Shown piece by piece: positions 54,667-63,998 of a stretch of DNA of 64,000 bases. The stretch covers positions 1-64,000 of the forward strand of contig NZ_WQEG01000003.1 in assembly GCF_013033515.1 (NCBI RefSeq), read 5' to 3'. A model generated the notes under the pieces. The model saw only the letters and a program-made list of their open reading frames with translations. It did not search any database and was not told where the DNA came from. Numbering within the stretch: position 1 is the stretch's first letter; each line of letters begins with the position of its first letter. The position numbers were made by a program, and so were the translations under genes. Source of the stretch: Ruegeria sp. HKCCA6707 (GTDB lineage Bacteria > Pseudomonadota > Alphaproteobacteria > Rhodobacterales > Rhodobacteraceae).

Positions 54667-56289
54667 TCACGACCCCAAAAAGGCATCTTTGAAGTCGTCG
54701 CGCAGGTTGCGTTTGAGGACCTTGCCGGTTGCGTTCAGGGGCAACGCATCCACAAAGACCACTTTGTCGGGCACCTGCCATTTGGCGATCTTGCCGTCAA
54801 AAAAGCCGAGCAATTCCTGTTCGGACGGGTCCTCACCGTCGGCCTTCACGGCCACCAGCAACGGGCGCTCATCCCATTTCGGATGGGGCACGCCGACCAC
54901 AGCAGCAGTGGCCAGTTTCGGGTGCGCGACAGCGATGTTTTCCAATTCGACCGAGCTGATCCATTCTCCCCCCGATTTGATGATGTCCTTCGACCGGTCG
55001 CGGATCGTCATATAGCCATCTGGGTCAAGCGTCGCCACATCACCGGTGGCAAACCAGCCGTCCTGCAGCAGATCCTGATCCTGCATCAGGAAATAGCTGT
55101 CCAGAACCCAATGCCCGCGCACCATCAGATCGCCTTGGGTTTCGCCATCATGCGGCAGATCATTGCCATCATCATCGACGATTTTCAGCTCAACCCCGAA
55201 CGGTGGGCGACCCTGGTTTTCCCGCAGTCGGTGCTGCTCGTCCAAAGGCAGGTTGAGGTGTTTGGCCAGAGGCGTATTGGCGCTGCCCAATGGGCTCATT
55301 TCGCTCATGCCCCAGGCGTGGACGGTATCGACCCCATAGGTCTCTCGGAAGGTTTCGATCATTGATGGCGGGCATGCAGCGCCACCGATCACGGTGCTTT
55401 GCAAGCTTTCGAGCTTCGAGCCCGACTTGGCCGCCGAGGCCAGAAGGCCCTGCCAGATCGTCGGCACCCCCATGGCCAGCGTCACACCATAAGTGTCGAT
55501 CAGGTTGACCAGCGCATCACCTTGCAGCCCCGGCCCCGGCAGCACCATGCGCGAGCCCGACATGGCGCAGGCATAGGGCGACCCCCAGGCATTGACGTGG
55601 AACATCGGCACAACGGGCATGACCACGTCGCGGGCGGAATAACCGATCACATCCTTGGTATTCGACGCGAAACTGTGCAGCACCGTTGATCGATGCGAAT
55701 AGAGCACGCCCTTGGGGTTCCCGGTCGTGCCCGAGGTGTAACAGAGGCTGGATGCGGTGTTTTCGTCAAAGCTGGGCCATTGGAAATCATCGCTGCCCGT
55801 CTCGATTAACTCGTCATAGAACTTGACGTCCTTGACCTGCGCGGTGGCCTCTTCGCTGCGCGGCCCCATCAGAACAAAGTGCCGAACCTCGGTCAGATGC
55901 TCTTGCAACGCGGCGACAAGCGGCAGGAAGGTTGCGTCAAAGAACAGCACCCGATCCTGAGCGTGGTTGATGATATAGGTCAGCTGCTCGGGGAACAGGC
56001 GCGGATTGACCGTGTGACAGACATAACCCGCCCCCGAGACCGCATAGTAGATTTCAAGATGACGCCGATTGTTCCAGGCCAGGGTTCCGATCCTGTCCTG
56101 TGGTTCCAGGCCCAACGCCCCAAGCGCCGAGGCCAAACGACGCGCGTTTCGCGCAATCTCGGCCCAGTTGGTTTGCGTCACGGTGCCATCGGTTTCGACC
56201 GAGATAATCTCGGTGCCCCCGTGATAGCGTTCGGCGTGATCGATCAGTGACGAAATCAGCAAAGGCTGCGTCATCATCTGTCCCAGCAT
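54667..56289 (-). CDS. dmdB: Acyl-CoA ligase, probable 3-methylmercaptopropionyl-CoA ligase (DmdB-like)
   Basis: This is a 540-residue AMP-forming ligase. The ATP loop is LCYTSGTTGNPKGVLYSHR. Later motifs are HAWGMSEMSPLGS, DGWFATGDVATLDPDGYMTIRDRSKDIIKSGGEWIS, and the C-terminal catalytic lysine in PLNATGKVLKR. Length and the N-terminus MLGQMMTQPLLISSLIDHAERYHG closely resemble roseobacter DmdB, which activates methylmercaptopropionate from DMSP demethylation; other medium-chain acyl substrates are possible. GGGAGG six bases before the ATG at 56289 fixes the start. No dmdC or dmdA lies nearby. Two perfect palindromes lie in the upstream region. Confidence 0.8.
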   Translation of the reverse strand: MLGQMMTQPLLISSLIDHAERYHGGTEIISVETDGTVTQTNWAEIARNARRLASALGALGLEPQDRIGTLAWNNRRHLEIYYAVSGAGYVCHTVNPRLFPEQLTYIINHAQDRVLFFDATFLPLVAALQEHLTEVRHFVLMGPRSEEATAQVKDVKFYDELIETGSDDFQWPSFDENTASSLCYTSGTTGNPKGVLYSHRSTVLHSFASNTKDVIGYSARDVVMPVVPMFHVNAWGSPYACAMSGSRMVLPGPGLQGDALVNLIDTYGVTLAMGVPTIWQGLLASAAKSGSKLESLQSTVIGGAACPPSMIETFRETYGVDTVHAWGMSEMSPLGSANTPLAKHLNLPLDEQHRLRENQGRPPFGVELKIVDDDGNDLPHDGETQGDLMVRGHWVLDSYFLMQDQDLLQDGWFATGDVATLDPDGYMTIRDRSKDIIKSGGEWISSVELENIAVAHPKLATAAVVGVPHPKWDERPLLVAVKADGEDPSEQELLGFFDGKIAKWQVPDKVVFVDALPLNATGKVLKRNLRDDFKDAFLGS

Positions 56290-56330
56290 GGACATCCTCC
56301 CATAGTCAGCGCCGCCAAAGAGCGGTCTTG

Positions 56331-56367
56331 CCTTGGCAGCCTGCCAAGGTTTCAATTGTCTGACAAT
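56331..56367. promoter_or_regulatory. Two perfect palindromes upstream of the DmdB-like gene
   Basis: CCTTGGCAG-C-CTGCCAAGG (56331-56349) is a nine-base inverted repeat around one base. ATTGTC-T-GACAAT (56355-56367) is a six-base inverted repeat matching the TnGTnnnACnA pattern of FadR-type GntR regulators. They lie 42 to 78 bases before the start codon, where operators are expected. The regulators are unknown. Confidence 0.5.
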
Positions 56368-56398
56368 AAAAGAATACGCCCTGCCCTAAAGGCAAGGC
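56365..56398 (-). terminator. Rho-independent terminator of the zwf-pgl-pgi operon
   Basis: On the minus strand GCCTTGCC (56391-56398) pairs with GGCAGGGC (56378-56385, one G-U) around a five-base loop, followed by the T-rich GTATTCTTTTATT. It begins about 12 bases after the pgi stop. Confidence 0.65.
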
Positions 56399-56409
56399 TT
56401 GACCGGTGC

Positions 56410-58023
56410 CTATTCTTGACGGTGGCGCAGCGCGTAATCGACCAAAGCCGCAGTCGAGCCGTCCTTGCCTTCGGTTCCAACCTCGCCATCGACAACCGGG
56501 CCAAGCGAGGTGGCCAACTCCTTGCCCAACTCGACGCCCCATTGATCAAAAGAGTTGATGCCCAACAGCACCCCTTCGACAAAGACACGGTGTTCATAAA
56601 GCGCAATGATCTGACCCAGCACAAACGGCGTGAGCTTGGGATAGATCAACGTGGTCGAAGGTCGGTTGCCCGGGAACACACGGTGGCGCGCCTGACGGTC
56701 TTGTTCAGCCCCCTCCAGCCCTTTGGCCGCCATAAGCGCGCGCGCCTCGTCCAAAGATCGACCGCGCATCAAAGCCTCGGACTGGGCCAGGCAATTGGCC
56801 AGCAGCAGCCGGTGGTGATGGGCCAGTTCGGGCTCGTGTCCCTCTGCGGCGACCATGAAGTCACAGGGGATCACATCGGTGCCCTGATGGATCAGCTGGT
56901 AGAAGGCGTGCTGCCCGTTTGTGCCCGGCTCTCCCCAGACCACAGGCCCCGAAGGCAGGGTCAACGCCGTGCCGTCCATAGCAACCGATTTGCCGTTCGA
57001 TTCCATTTCCAGCTGCTGGAAATAGGCCGGAAGGCGCAGCAGGCGTTGGTCGTAAGGCAGAACCGCTCGGCTGGCATAGCCCAGAACCTGACGATGCCAG
57101 ATGCCGACCAGCGCCAGCATCACCGGCATGTTCTCGTGCCATTCTGCGGCTTGGAAATGCAGGTCCATCGCCTGCCCACCGCGCAAGAACCCGTCAAACG
57201 CGTTTGAGCCTACGGCGATCATCACAGGCAGGCCCACAGGTCCCCAGACCGAATATCGCCCGCCCACCCAGTCGGCAAAGCCAAATACCCGGTCCGCAGG
57301 GATGCCAAAGCTTTCGGTCTTGTCCAGCGCACTGGACACGGCTGCAAATTGCCGGGACGGATCGCCACCACCTTCGGTCATCCACGCCCGCGCGGTGCGC
57401 GCGTTTGTCATAGTTTCGATCGTGGTAAAGGTTTTCGAGGCGACGATCACCAAGGTGGTTTTCGGATCCAGCGCGCGCAAAGTGTCAGCGATATGCGCTC
57501 CGTCCACGTTCGAGACGTAATGCACACGCGGGCCATCATGATAAGGGGCCAATGCATGTGTCGCCATTACCGGACCCAGATCAGAGCCGCCGATCCCGAT
57601 ATTGACCACATCGGTGAAACTGCCGCCGACGCCCTGTATCGCTCCGCCGCGCACCTCTTCGGCAAAGACGCGCATGCGGTGCAGCGTATCCAGAACCGCA
57701 GGCATGACATCCTGTCCGTCCACATGGACCGCACCGCCATCCAGATTGCGCAGGGCGGTGTGCAAGACCGCACGGCCTTCGGTTTCGTTGATCTTTTCAC
57801 CGCCAAACATCGCCGCCCGGCGCCCGGCCAGATCTGCCGCATCACAGAGCTGGATCAGCGCGTCGCGGACCTCTGCGTCGATCAGCGTCTTGGAATAGTC
57901 AAACAGCAGATCCTGAGTCGAGGCCGCAAAACCTGAGGCACGGTCTTTGTCTGCTTTGAACAGATCGAGGATTGATGTTTCAGCGCGCGCGGCGGCCAGA
58001 GATTTGAGTGTGTCCAGTTGCAT
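56410..58023 (-). CDS. pgi: Glucose-6-phosphate isomerase
   Basis: This is a 537-residue isomerase interconverting glucose-6-P and fructose-6-P. Motifs are [55 protein letters not shown], the catalytic region [12 protein letters not shown], and [15 protein letters not shown] near the C-terminus. The ATG at 58023 has GGAG eight bases upstream. It is the third gene of zwf-pgl-pgi, where it lets fructose-6-P re-enter the oxidative branch for Entner-Doudoroff use. Confidence 0.96.
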   Translation of the reverse strand: MQLDTLKSLAAARAETSILDLFKADKDRASGFAASTQDLLFDYSKTLIDAEVRDALIQLCDAADLAGRRAAMFGGEKINETEGRAVLHTALRNLDGGAVHVDGQDVMPAVLDTLHRMRVFAEEVRGGAIQGVGGSFTDVVNIGIGGSDLGPVMATHALAPYHDGPRVHYVSNVDGAHIADTLRALDPKTTLVIVASKTFTTIETMTNARTARAWMTEGGGDPSRQFAAVSSALDKTESFGIPADRVFGFADWVGGRYSVWGPVGLPVMIAVGSNAFDGFLRGGQAMDLHFQAAEWHENMPVMLALVGIWHRQVLGYASRAVLPYDQRLLRLPAYFQQLEMESNGKSVAMDGTALTLPSGPVVWGEPGTNGQHAFYQLIHQGTDVIPCDFMVAAEGHEPELAHHHRLLLANCLAQSEALMRGRSLDEARALMAAKGLEGAEQDRQARHRVFPGNRPSTTLIYPKLTPFVLGQIIALYEHRVFVEGVLLGINSFDQWGVELGKELATSLGPVVDGEVGTEGKDGSTAALVDYALRHRQE

Positions 58024-58028
58024 ATCGC

Positions 58029-58700
58029 CTACTCCGCCCAATGGACTGTCATACCGCGTAGCACCGCCGAGATTGGGGCCTCTTCCGGTGGAAGTGTCAT
58101 CGCGCGTTCCAGCGCCTCGCGTTTAGAGGCACCAAAGATCACCAGATGTTTCGACAAAGCCCCATCCAGAACCGGCCCGGTCAGAGTGATACGCGGCTCG
58201 GGTTGCGCATCGGTGCGGGCCACGGCCAGGGTTGGCGCGTGACTGTCCAGCGCGTCCAGCAATCCGGCCATGCCGGGAAACAGCGACGCGGTGTGCATAT
58301 CTTTGCCCATGCCCAAGACCAGCACCGACAACGGCAGCACGGGCGCCAGCAGGGTCTCAACCTCGGCCAAAGCGGCCTCGGGTTCGCGCCCGGGCACGTA
58401 AAGCGGCACATATTGCGCCACTGACGCCCGGTTGGTCAGCAGCCGTTCACGGATCAGCTTTTCGTTCGAACGGGCGTCATCGCTGGGCACGCAGCGTTCG
58501 TCCGTGGGCAGAACACGCACCCTATCCCATTCCAGGTCAGCCGCGCAGAGACCATCAAAGATCGGCCCCGGCGTGGTGCCCCCCGGCACCGCAAGCGAGA
58601 TCATGTCATGGTGCAAAAGCGCGGCTTCGATATCGCCGGCCAGCACATTGGCCACATCAATGGCCAGCATGTCACGGTCGGCATAGTCCTGAAAATTCAT
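58029..58700 (-). CDS. pgl: 6-phosphogluconolactonase
   Basis: This is a 223-residue hydrolase of 6-phosphogluconolactone, DevB/SOL type. Motifs are [40 protein letters not shown] and [19 protein letters not shown]. In most homologues the last reads [12 protein letters not shown]; here the glycine before His is methionine (KDMHTAS), a small departure beside the catalytic His that probably does not abolish activity. It overlaps zwf by four bases and precedes pgi by five. Confidence 0.93.
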   Translation of the reverse strand: MNFQDYADRDMLAIDVANVLAGDIEAALLHHDMISLAVPGGTTPGPIFDGLCAADLEWDRVRVLPTDERCVPSDDARSNEKLIRERLLTNRASVAQYVPLYVPGREPEAALAEVETLLAPVLPLSVLVLGMGKDMHTASLFPGMAGLLDALDSHAPTLAVARTDAQPEPRITLTGPVLDGALSKHLVIFGASKREALERAMTLPPEEAPISAVLRGMTVHWAE

Positions 58701-60151
58701 GGGTTTATTCCCTGCCAGTGGCGACCATCACGTTTCATCAGCAGCTCGGCGTCGCCGGGACCGGTGCTGCCACTGTCATAGGGTTTGGGCACGTCGCCAC
58801 GCGCGTGCCAACCTGCGATAATCGGATCTGTCCAGGCCCAGGCGGCCTCAACCTCATCACCGCGCATAAAGAGCGTCTGGTTGCCGCGGATGACATCCAT
58901 GATCAGACGCTCATATGCGCCGGGCGGGTTCTGGTTTTCCGGGCCCAATGCCTCGGCAAAGCTCATATCCAGCGGCACGTCGATCAGACGCATACCACCC
59001 TGCCCCGGTTCCTTGATCGTCACTTTCAGCGTGATCCCCTCATTGGGTTGCAGACGGATTGAGAGCATATTGGCATGCCGCCCCGCTGCTGCGCCAAAGA
59101 TCGAATGCGGCGCGTCCTTGAACATCACGTTGATCACTGAAGACCGCGCCACCAATCGCTTGCCGGTGCGCAAATAAAAGGGTGTGCCCGCCCATCGCCA
59201 ATTGCTGACATGCGCCCGCAGCGCAACATAGCTTTCGGTCGTGGATCGCGGGTTGCCCACCACCGCGCGGTACCCTGCGCCATCCTGGCCGCCCTCAAAC
59301 TGCCCGCGCACGATGTGATGCGGCTCGACCGTATCCAGTGCCCGGATCACCTTGAGCTTTTCGTCGCGCACCGCATCGGGATCGAACTTGGCCGGAGGCT
59401 CCATGGCGATCAGACAGAGCAACTGCATCAGATGGTTCTGCACCATATCCCGCATTGCGCCCGCGCGCTCATAATAGTCCTCGCGCCCGTCGATCCCTAC
59501 GGTTTCGGCCACTGTGATCTGGATGTGATCGACGTACTGGCTGTTCCAGAGCGGCTCGAACAACATATTGCCAAAGCGCACGGCCATCAGATTCTGAACG
59601 GTTTCTTTGCCCAGATAATGATCAATGCGATAGATCTGACTTTCGTGGAAATACCGCGCCAACGTCGCGTTCAAGGCTTGCGCGCTGGCCAGATCATGAC
59701 CAAAGGGCTTTTCAACAACCACGCGGGTTTGAGCATTCGTCAATCCATGTGCCTTGATCCGCTCGGCCAAGGGGCCAAAAAGCGACGGACCGACCGAGAA
59801 ATAAAAGGCCCGAATGCGATCCGCATGCAGCAAAGACGCGAGGTCGCCCCACCCCTGATCCTGGGTCGCATCTAGCGGAAGATAACGAACGCGCCGCAAA
59901 AACTCTGCAACAGACTGCGCATTGGACCGCGCGGTGGGGTCGTGCTCGTGCAACGCCGCCCGTACGACGTCTCGAAAACCTGCGTCATCCTGCACGCGCC
60001 GCGCCACGCCGATGATCTGCGTGCCTTCGGGCCATTGCCCGGCGCAAAAACGGCGGAACAGCGCAGGCAAGATCTTGCGCTGGGCCAAATCGCCCGTCGC
60101 GCCAAAAATCACCAGGTCGAACGGATCAACGGGGATTACACGAGAAACCAT
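58697..60151 (-). CDS. zwf: Glucose-6-phosphate 1-dehydrogenase
   Basis: This is a 484-residue NADP(H)-linked dehydrogenase starting the pentose phosphate and Entner-Doudoroff routes. The nucleotide loop is IFGATGDLAQRKILPALF, the substrate site is RIDHYLGKETVQNLMAVRFGN, and VEKPFGHDLASAQALN is the usual conserved stretch. Normal length. It leads the operon zwf-pgl-pgi; edd and eda are not in the window. A LacI-type operator-like sequence lies 37 to 50 bases before its start. Confidence 0.96.
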   Translation of the reverse strand: MVSRVIPVDPFDLVIFGATGDLAQRKILPALFRRFCAGQWPEGTQIIGVARRVQDDAGFRDVVRAALHEHDPTARSNAQSVAEFLRRVRYLPLDATQDQGWGDLASLLHADRIRAFYFSVGPSLFGPLAERIKAHGLTNAQTRVVVEKPFGHDLASAQALNATLARYFHESQIYRIDHYLGKETVQNLMAVRFGNMLFEPLWNSQYVDHIQITVAETVGIDGREDYYERAGAMRDMVQNHLMQLLCLIAMEPPAKFDPDAVRDEKLKVIRALDTVEPHHIVRGQFEGGQDGAGYRAVVGNPRSTTESYVALRAHVSNWRWAGTPFYLRTGKRLVARSSVINVMFKDAPHSIFGAAAGRHANMLSIRLQPNEGITLKVTIKEPGQGGMRLIDVPLDMSFAEALGPENQNPPGAYERLIMDVIRGNQTLFMRGDEVEAAWAWTDPIIAGWHARGDVPKPYDSGSTGPGDAELLMKRDGRHWQGINP

Positions 60152-60187
60152 GACTTTCCCTTACCTTGCCCTCTGGTTCATGTCCAA

Positions 60188-60201
60188 TGTTAGCGCAATC
60201 A
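60188..60201. promoter_or_regulatory. LacI-family operator-like sequence upstream of zwf
   Basis: TGTTAGCGCAATCA matches 12 of 14 positions of the palindrome TGTTAGCGCTAACA with the central CG expected for LacI-family operators. It lies 37 to 50 bases upstream of zwf, in the gap shared with the divergent radical SAM gene. No regulator gene is in the window. Confidence 0.35.
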
Positions 60202-60337
60202 TGCTCGGTGTTTTCTCGCGCATCATCCCCCTGCCCTGATCGTCATCAAATCTCTGTCAGTTTCCGGCCCTACGGCTTTCCCTGCACATAAGAACAGCCT
60301 AGATCGATCGAAGAAATACAGGGAACCGGATGCCGGA

Positions 60338-61291
60338 ATGAAAGACAGCGCCTCTCAGATCGCCAATATTGGCAAGTTCGAAGACAAATTGGTGACAGCT
60401 CTGGGAGAGACCCGCGCCTCGGTCAAACTCAGCAACCCGCAGACCTTGTGGTTCAACACGGGAACGCTGTGCAATATCGAATGCGTCAACTGCTATATCG
60501 AAAGCAGCCCCACCAATGACGCGCTGGTCTATATCACCGCTGAGGAAGTGCGCGACTATCTTGACCAGATCGAAGAGCGCGGCTGGCCCATCCGTGAGAT
60601 CGGTTTTACCGGTGGTGAGCCGTTCATGAATCCCGATATGATCGAAATGACCCGCGCCGCGCTGGAGCGCGGATACGAGGTTTTGCTTCTCACCAATGCC
60701 ATGGCCCCGATGATGCGCCGGAAAATGCGCGACGGGCTTTTGGATCTGCAGAAAGACCACAACGACAGGCTGACCTTGCGCGTGTCGGTCGATCATTTCC
60801 GCCCCGAACTGCATGATGAAGAGCGCGGAAGAGGCAGTTTCGACAAGACCCTGACCGGCATGCAATGGCTGCGCGATCATGGGTTCAACATGACCATCGC
60901 CGGGCGCACGCTTTGGGGCGACACTGACGCGGACAGCCGCCAGGGCTATGCGACGTTCTTTGCCGAACACGGGTTTGACATTGATCCCAATGATCCAGGC
61001 CAGACCGTGCTGTTTCCCGAAATGGACGAAAACATCGAAGTGCCCGAAATCACCACCGCCTGCTGGGGCATACTGGACAAATCACCCGACGCCGTCATGT
61101 GCGCCAGTGCCCGCATGGTGGTCAAACGCAAAGGGGCGGAGAAGCCTGCTGTTTTGGCCTGTACCTTGCTGCCCTATGCGCCCGAGTTTGAAATGGGTCA
61201 CACACTGGCCGAGGCCGAGGCTGACGTGCATCTGAACCACCCCCACTGCGCCAAGTTTTGCGTCTTGGGCGGGGCCAGCTGTTCTGGCTGA
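60338..61291 (+). CDS. Radical SAM protein with C-terminal cysteine cluster
   Basis: This is a 317-residue radical SAM enzyme. The cluster motif is CNIECVNC (Cys45, Cys49, Cys52), followed by the SAM-binding GFTGGEPFMNPDM. The C-terminal part has single cysteines (TTACWGI, VMCASARM, LACTLLPY) and ends with HPHCAKFCVLGGASCSG, which resembles a second cluster or SPASM-like region. It does not match a named family I can recall with certainty; the reaction is unknown. It is divergent from zwf and its stop abuts the convergent YSC84 gene. Confidence 0.83.
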   Translation: MKDSASQIANIGKFEDKLVTALGETRASVKLSNPQTLWFNTGTLCNIECVNCYIESSPTNDALVYITAEEVRDYLDQIEERGWPIREIGFTGGEPFMNPDMIEMTRAALERGYEVLLLTNAMAPMMRRKMRDGLLDLQKDHNDRLTLRVSVDHFRPELHDEERGRGSFDKTLTGMQWLRDHGFNMTIAGRTLWGDTDADSRQGYATFFAEHGFDIDPNDPGQTVLFPEMDENIEVPEITTACWGILDKSPDAVMCASARMVVKRKGAEKPAVLACTLLPYAPEFEMGHTLAEAEADVHLNHPHCAKFCVLGGASCSG

Positions 61292-61990
61292 TCAGTTCAG
61301 CTCTGGTGATTTCCAGAACTTCGTGCCTGTCGCAGCGGCAGACACCCGCCAGCCTTTTTTGCCCAGCACAAAGAAAGAGCGGCCATCTGTGAAATGCACA
61401 GCCTCGCCGCTGCGTTCCTCTCCGTACATCGCTCCGGTCTCAGCCGTAGCGTCATAGCCATGCGCAATGAAGTTGTCCAAATCGGCTTGTGTTTCAAACA
61501 AGATCACGAACTTGGCTTCAAAGCCGCCGATCCCGACCGCAGCCCCGACGCCCCCGGTGCCCATATTCATATAGGTGTGTTGGCCGGTTTCTTTCGACAC
61601 GGCCACACCACGCCCGTAGCCGCCTGACACCGGAAACACCGTTATCTTTCGTGAATCGAAAACGGCATAGCCTGCACTGACATCATACAGCGCACCTGCC
61701 TCGGGGTTTTCCACAAGCAATTGATCCAGAATGTCACTCGCCATCCCGTCCAATTTGACCCGCGTTTCCTCTGGTGTGGCCTCATTCGACAAAAGCTCTG
61801 TGGTGGAATCTATCGTGTTGTCCACGGCCGCTGCGCCTTTTTGCACAGTGGTTCCAACAACTTCCGCACCTTGACCAATGGCGTCGACCGTATTCTCGGC
61901 ACCTTTCTTGATCTTGTCCAAAACGCCTTCAGCCATGAGGGGGGTGCCAATCAACAACCCGATGAAAGCGAAACTGATTGCTTTGGACAT
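61292..61990 (-). CDS. YSC84/SYLF-domain lipid-binding protein
   Basis: This is a 232-residue exported protein. The signal peptide is MSKAISFAFIGLLIGTPLMAE. A helical region with KGAENTVDAIGQGAEVVGTTVQKGAAAVDNTI follows, then a SYLF/Ysc84 domain (about 70-232) with AGYAVFDSRKITVFPVSGGYGRGVAVSKETG and GGVGAAVGIGGFEAKFVILFE. SYLF domains bind phosphoinositides in eukaryotes; the bacterial role is not established. GGAGGAG before the ATG at 61990 fixes the start. It is divergent from the caspase-like gene. Confidence 0.85.
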   Translation of the reverse strand: MSKAISFAFIGLLIGTPLMAEGVLDKIKKGAENTVDAIGQGAEVVGTTVQKGAAAVDNTIDSTTELLSNEATPEETRVKLDGMASDILDQLLVENPEAGALYDVSAGYAVFDSRKITVFPVSGGYGRGVAVSKETGQHTYMNMGTGGVGAAVGIGGFEAKFVILFETQADLDNFIAHGYDATAETGAMYGEERSGEAVHFTDGRSFFVLGKKGWRVSAAATGTKFWKSPELN

Positions 61991-62178
61991 AAGAAAACTC
62001 CTCCGGGTTGCGCGGTGTTTTATTAACCGAGGCAGACGGGGCCGAAAACCCACCTATGAAGAAATGCACCAAAGAACCGAAAAGGCCGAACAAAAGCTTA
62101 ACGTAACCAAATTCACTGATCACGCCCAAAATCAATGATATGAGTGCCAATGTCTTTGAGTTTTTGTGAGACGTGGCA

Positions 62179-63732
62179 ATGAAATGGTTTTGGACGCTTT
62201 GCTTGCTGATCAGCGCCTGCCCGGTATGGGCGCAGGAACGGTTGGCTTTGGTCATCGGCAATAATGACTACGATTCGGTCATTGATCTGCAAAAGGCCGT
62301 TGCGGATGCCGAGGCCGTCTCGGCCAAACTGCAAACCCTGGGGTTTGAAACCATCGAAGGGCTCAATCTGGACCGGCGCGGCATGAACCAGCACATCGCC
62401 GATTTCACCGCCCGGCTCGATGCCGGGGATACGGCTTTTGTGTTCTTTGCGGGCCATGGTGTCGAAATCGACGGCGAGAATTACCTGCTGCCCACGGATA
62501 TCTTGACCCCTTCCACGGGCGAAACAGACTTCGTCAAATCCGAGTCCATCGCGCTGTCAAATCTGTTGGACCGCGTGCGCGCGACCGGAGCGCGCACGTC
62601 TATCGCCATCATTGATGCCTGCCGGGACAACCCGTTTGAAACCCATGCCGGGCGATCCATCGGGCGGACGCGCGGGCTGGGTCGGATCAACGCGCCGCAG
62701 GGCATGTTTGTGATCTTTTCAGCCGGCGCCGGTCAGATGGCGCTGGACCGGCTCAGCGATGATGAGGCCGAGCCCAATTCCGTCTTCACCCGCGCGCTGT
62801 TGCCGCGTCTGTCCGAGCCCGGTTTGGAACTGCGCAGCATGGTCGCCGACTTGCGCCGCGACGTTCGCGATCTTTCGCGAACGGTTCAGCACACTCAAAT
62901 TCCCGCTTATTATGATGAAATGCTTGGAGAGTTTTACTTCTCTCCCGCCGTCACGCAGGATCAGGCGGCCGAGGATTTGCCGGTACAGGCCATGCGCGCA
63001 GATCTTGAACTGGCGCGCTCGGTTGGAACGGTTTCAGCGTTGGATACATTTCTTGAGAAATATCATGAGCAATCTGAAAACTATACCTATGAGGTAGCTC
63101 TGCAATTGCGCGACGCCCTGGCGCTCAGCAACCCGCCTGCGCCTGAAGACGATCCGGCACCGCAACACGCCGTATCAGCGCCGACACCCGCTCCGCTGGT
63201 TCCGGATTCGCGTGAGGTGATGCGTGCCACGCAACAGGCGCTGAATGCCATAGGCTGCAATGTGGGCGTTGCCGACGGATTGGCAGGCCCGCGCACCAGA
63301 CGCGCCTTTGCCGAATATCGCGATGTCAGCGGTTCGACCCTCGGCGCGGATGATCTGGGCACGCGTCATGCGTTGGAAGAAGTGCAAAGCGCCAGCGGGA
63401 CAATCTGTCAGGTCTCGGCCCCCGCACCTGCGCCCACAACCGGGTTTTCGATGGCAGGCATGTGGCAGTTCAAAGCCACCTGCGCCCTTGTTCTGAACGT
63501 CACCGGTTCGGTGCGTTACACGTCGGCAGGTGGAAATAAATATTTCGGTCAATTGAAAGACTCGCTGGGCCAGACAGCCAATACCGAGATTTTTGTGAAC
63601 GAACAGCAGATCTCGGGCACCGACTATTTCCCGGCCATTACCGTGAAATGGCGCGGGCGGCTTGCCGCAGATGGCCAGAGCTTTACCGCAAGCGGTTCGA
63701 CCGGTTGTTCCGTCTATGCCTGGCGGGCCTAA
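62179..63732 (+). CDS. Caspase-like (peptidase C14) exported protein
   Basis: This is a 517-residue protein with a signal peptide (MKWFWTLCLLISACPVWAQ). A caspase/metacaspase p20-like domain (about 20-240) carries the catalytic dyad His93 (FFAGHGVE) and Cys148 (IIDACRDNPF). A proline-rich linker (about 325-345) leads to a peptidoglycan-binding-1-like helical segment (MRATQQALNAIGCNVGVADGLAGPRTRRAFAEY) and a C-terminal beta-rich domain of about 100 residues. Export would place the protease in the periplasm. Target unknown. The ATG at 62179 was preferred over a GTG two codons upstream. It overlaps the convergent usg stop by two bases. Confidence 0.85.
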   Translation: MKWFWTLCLLISACPVWAQERLALVIGNNDYDSVIDLQKAVADAEAVSAKLQTLGFETIEGLNLDRRGMNQHIADFTARLDAGDTAFVFFAGHGVEIDGENYLLPTDILTPSTGETDFVKSESIALSNLLDRVRATGARTSIAIIDACRDNPFETHAGRSIGRTRGLGRINAPQGMFVIFSAGAGQMALDRLSDDEAEPNSVFTRALLPRLSEPGLELRSMVADLRRDVRDLSRTVQHTQIPAYYDEMLGEFYFSPAVTQDQAAEDLPVQAMRADLELARSVGTVSALDTFLEKYHEQSENYTYEVALQLRDALALSNPPAPEDDPAPQHAVSAPTPAPLVPDSREVMRATQQALNAIGCNVGVADGLAGPRTRRAFAEYRDVSGSTLGADDLGTRHALEEVQSASGTICQVSAPAPAPTTGFSMAGMWQFKATCALVLNVTGSVRYTSAGGNKYFGQLKDSLGQTANTEIFVNEQQISGTDYFPAITVKWRGRLAADGQSFTASGSTGCSVYAWRA

Positions 63733-63998
63733 TTAACCCGAAACTCACCCACCATATTGCGCCATTCCCCGGGCGCGATCATCTTGCGATGGGTAAAGCG
63801 CACGGAGTGCAGCGGGCCTTCAATCTCGCGCTTCCAGAAATCTATGAATTCGAACAGTTTGGGGTGATCCGGCGCCAGATCGTAATCCTGCCAGATAAAG
63901 GTGTTCAACACGTGGATATAATCCGGCATGCGATAGAAGAATTCCGCCGTCGTCAGCCCATATCCTTTGAGCATCAGTTCTGTTTCGCTTTGCTCCAT
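63729..63998 (-). CDS. Usg family protein
   Basis: This is an 89-residue, complete small protein of the Usg family. The pattern LMLKGYGLTTAEFFYRMPDYIHVLNTFIWQDYDLAPDHPKL and the C-terminal GPLHSVRFTHRKMIAPGEWRNMVGEF are characteristic. Usg-like proteins were first noticed upstream of trpF-type genes in alphaproteobacteria and were once suggested to be a subunit of phosphoribosylanthranilate isomerase; this is not proven. Its start codon is three bases from the window end, so its upstream context is not visible. Confidence 0.85.
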   Translation of the reverse strand: MEQSETELMLKGYGLTTAEFFYRMPDYIHVLNTFIWQDYDLAPDHPKLFEFIDFWKREIEGPLHSVRFTHRKMIAPGEWRNMVGEFRVN

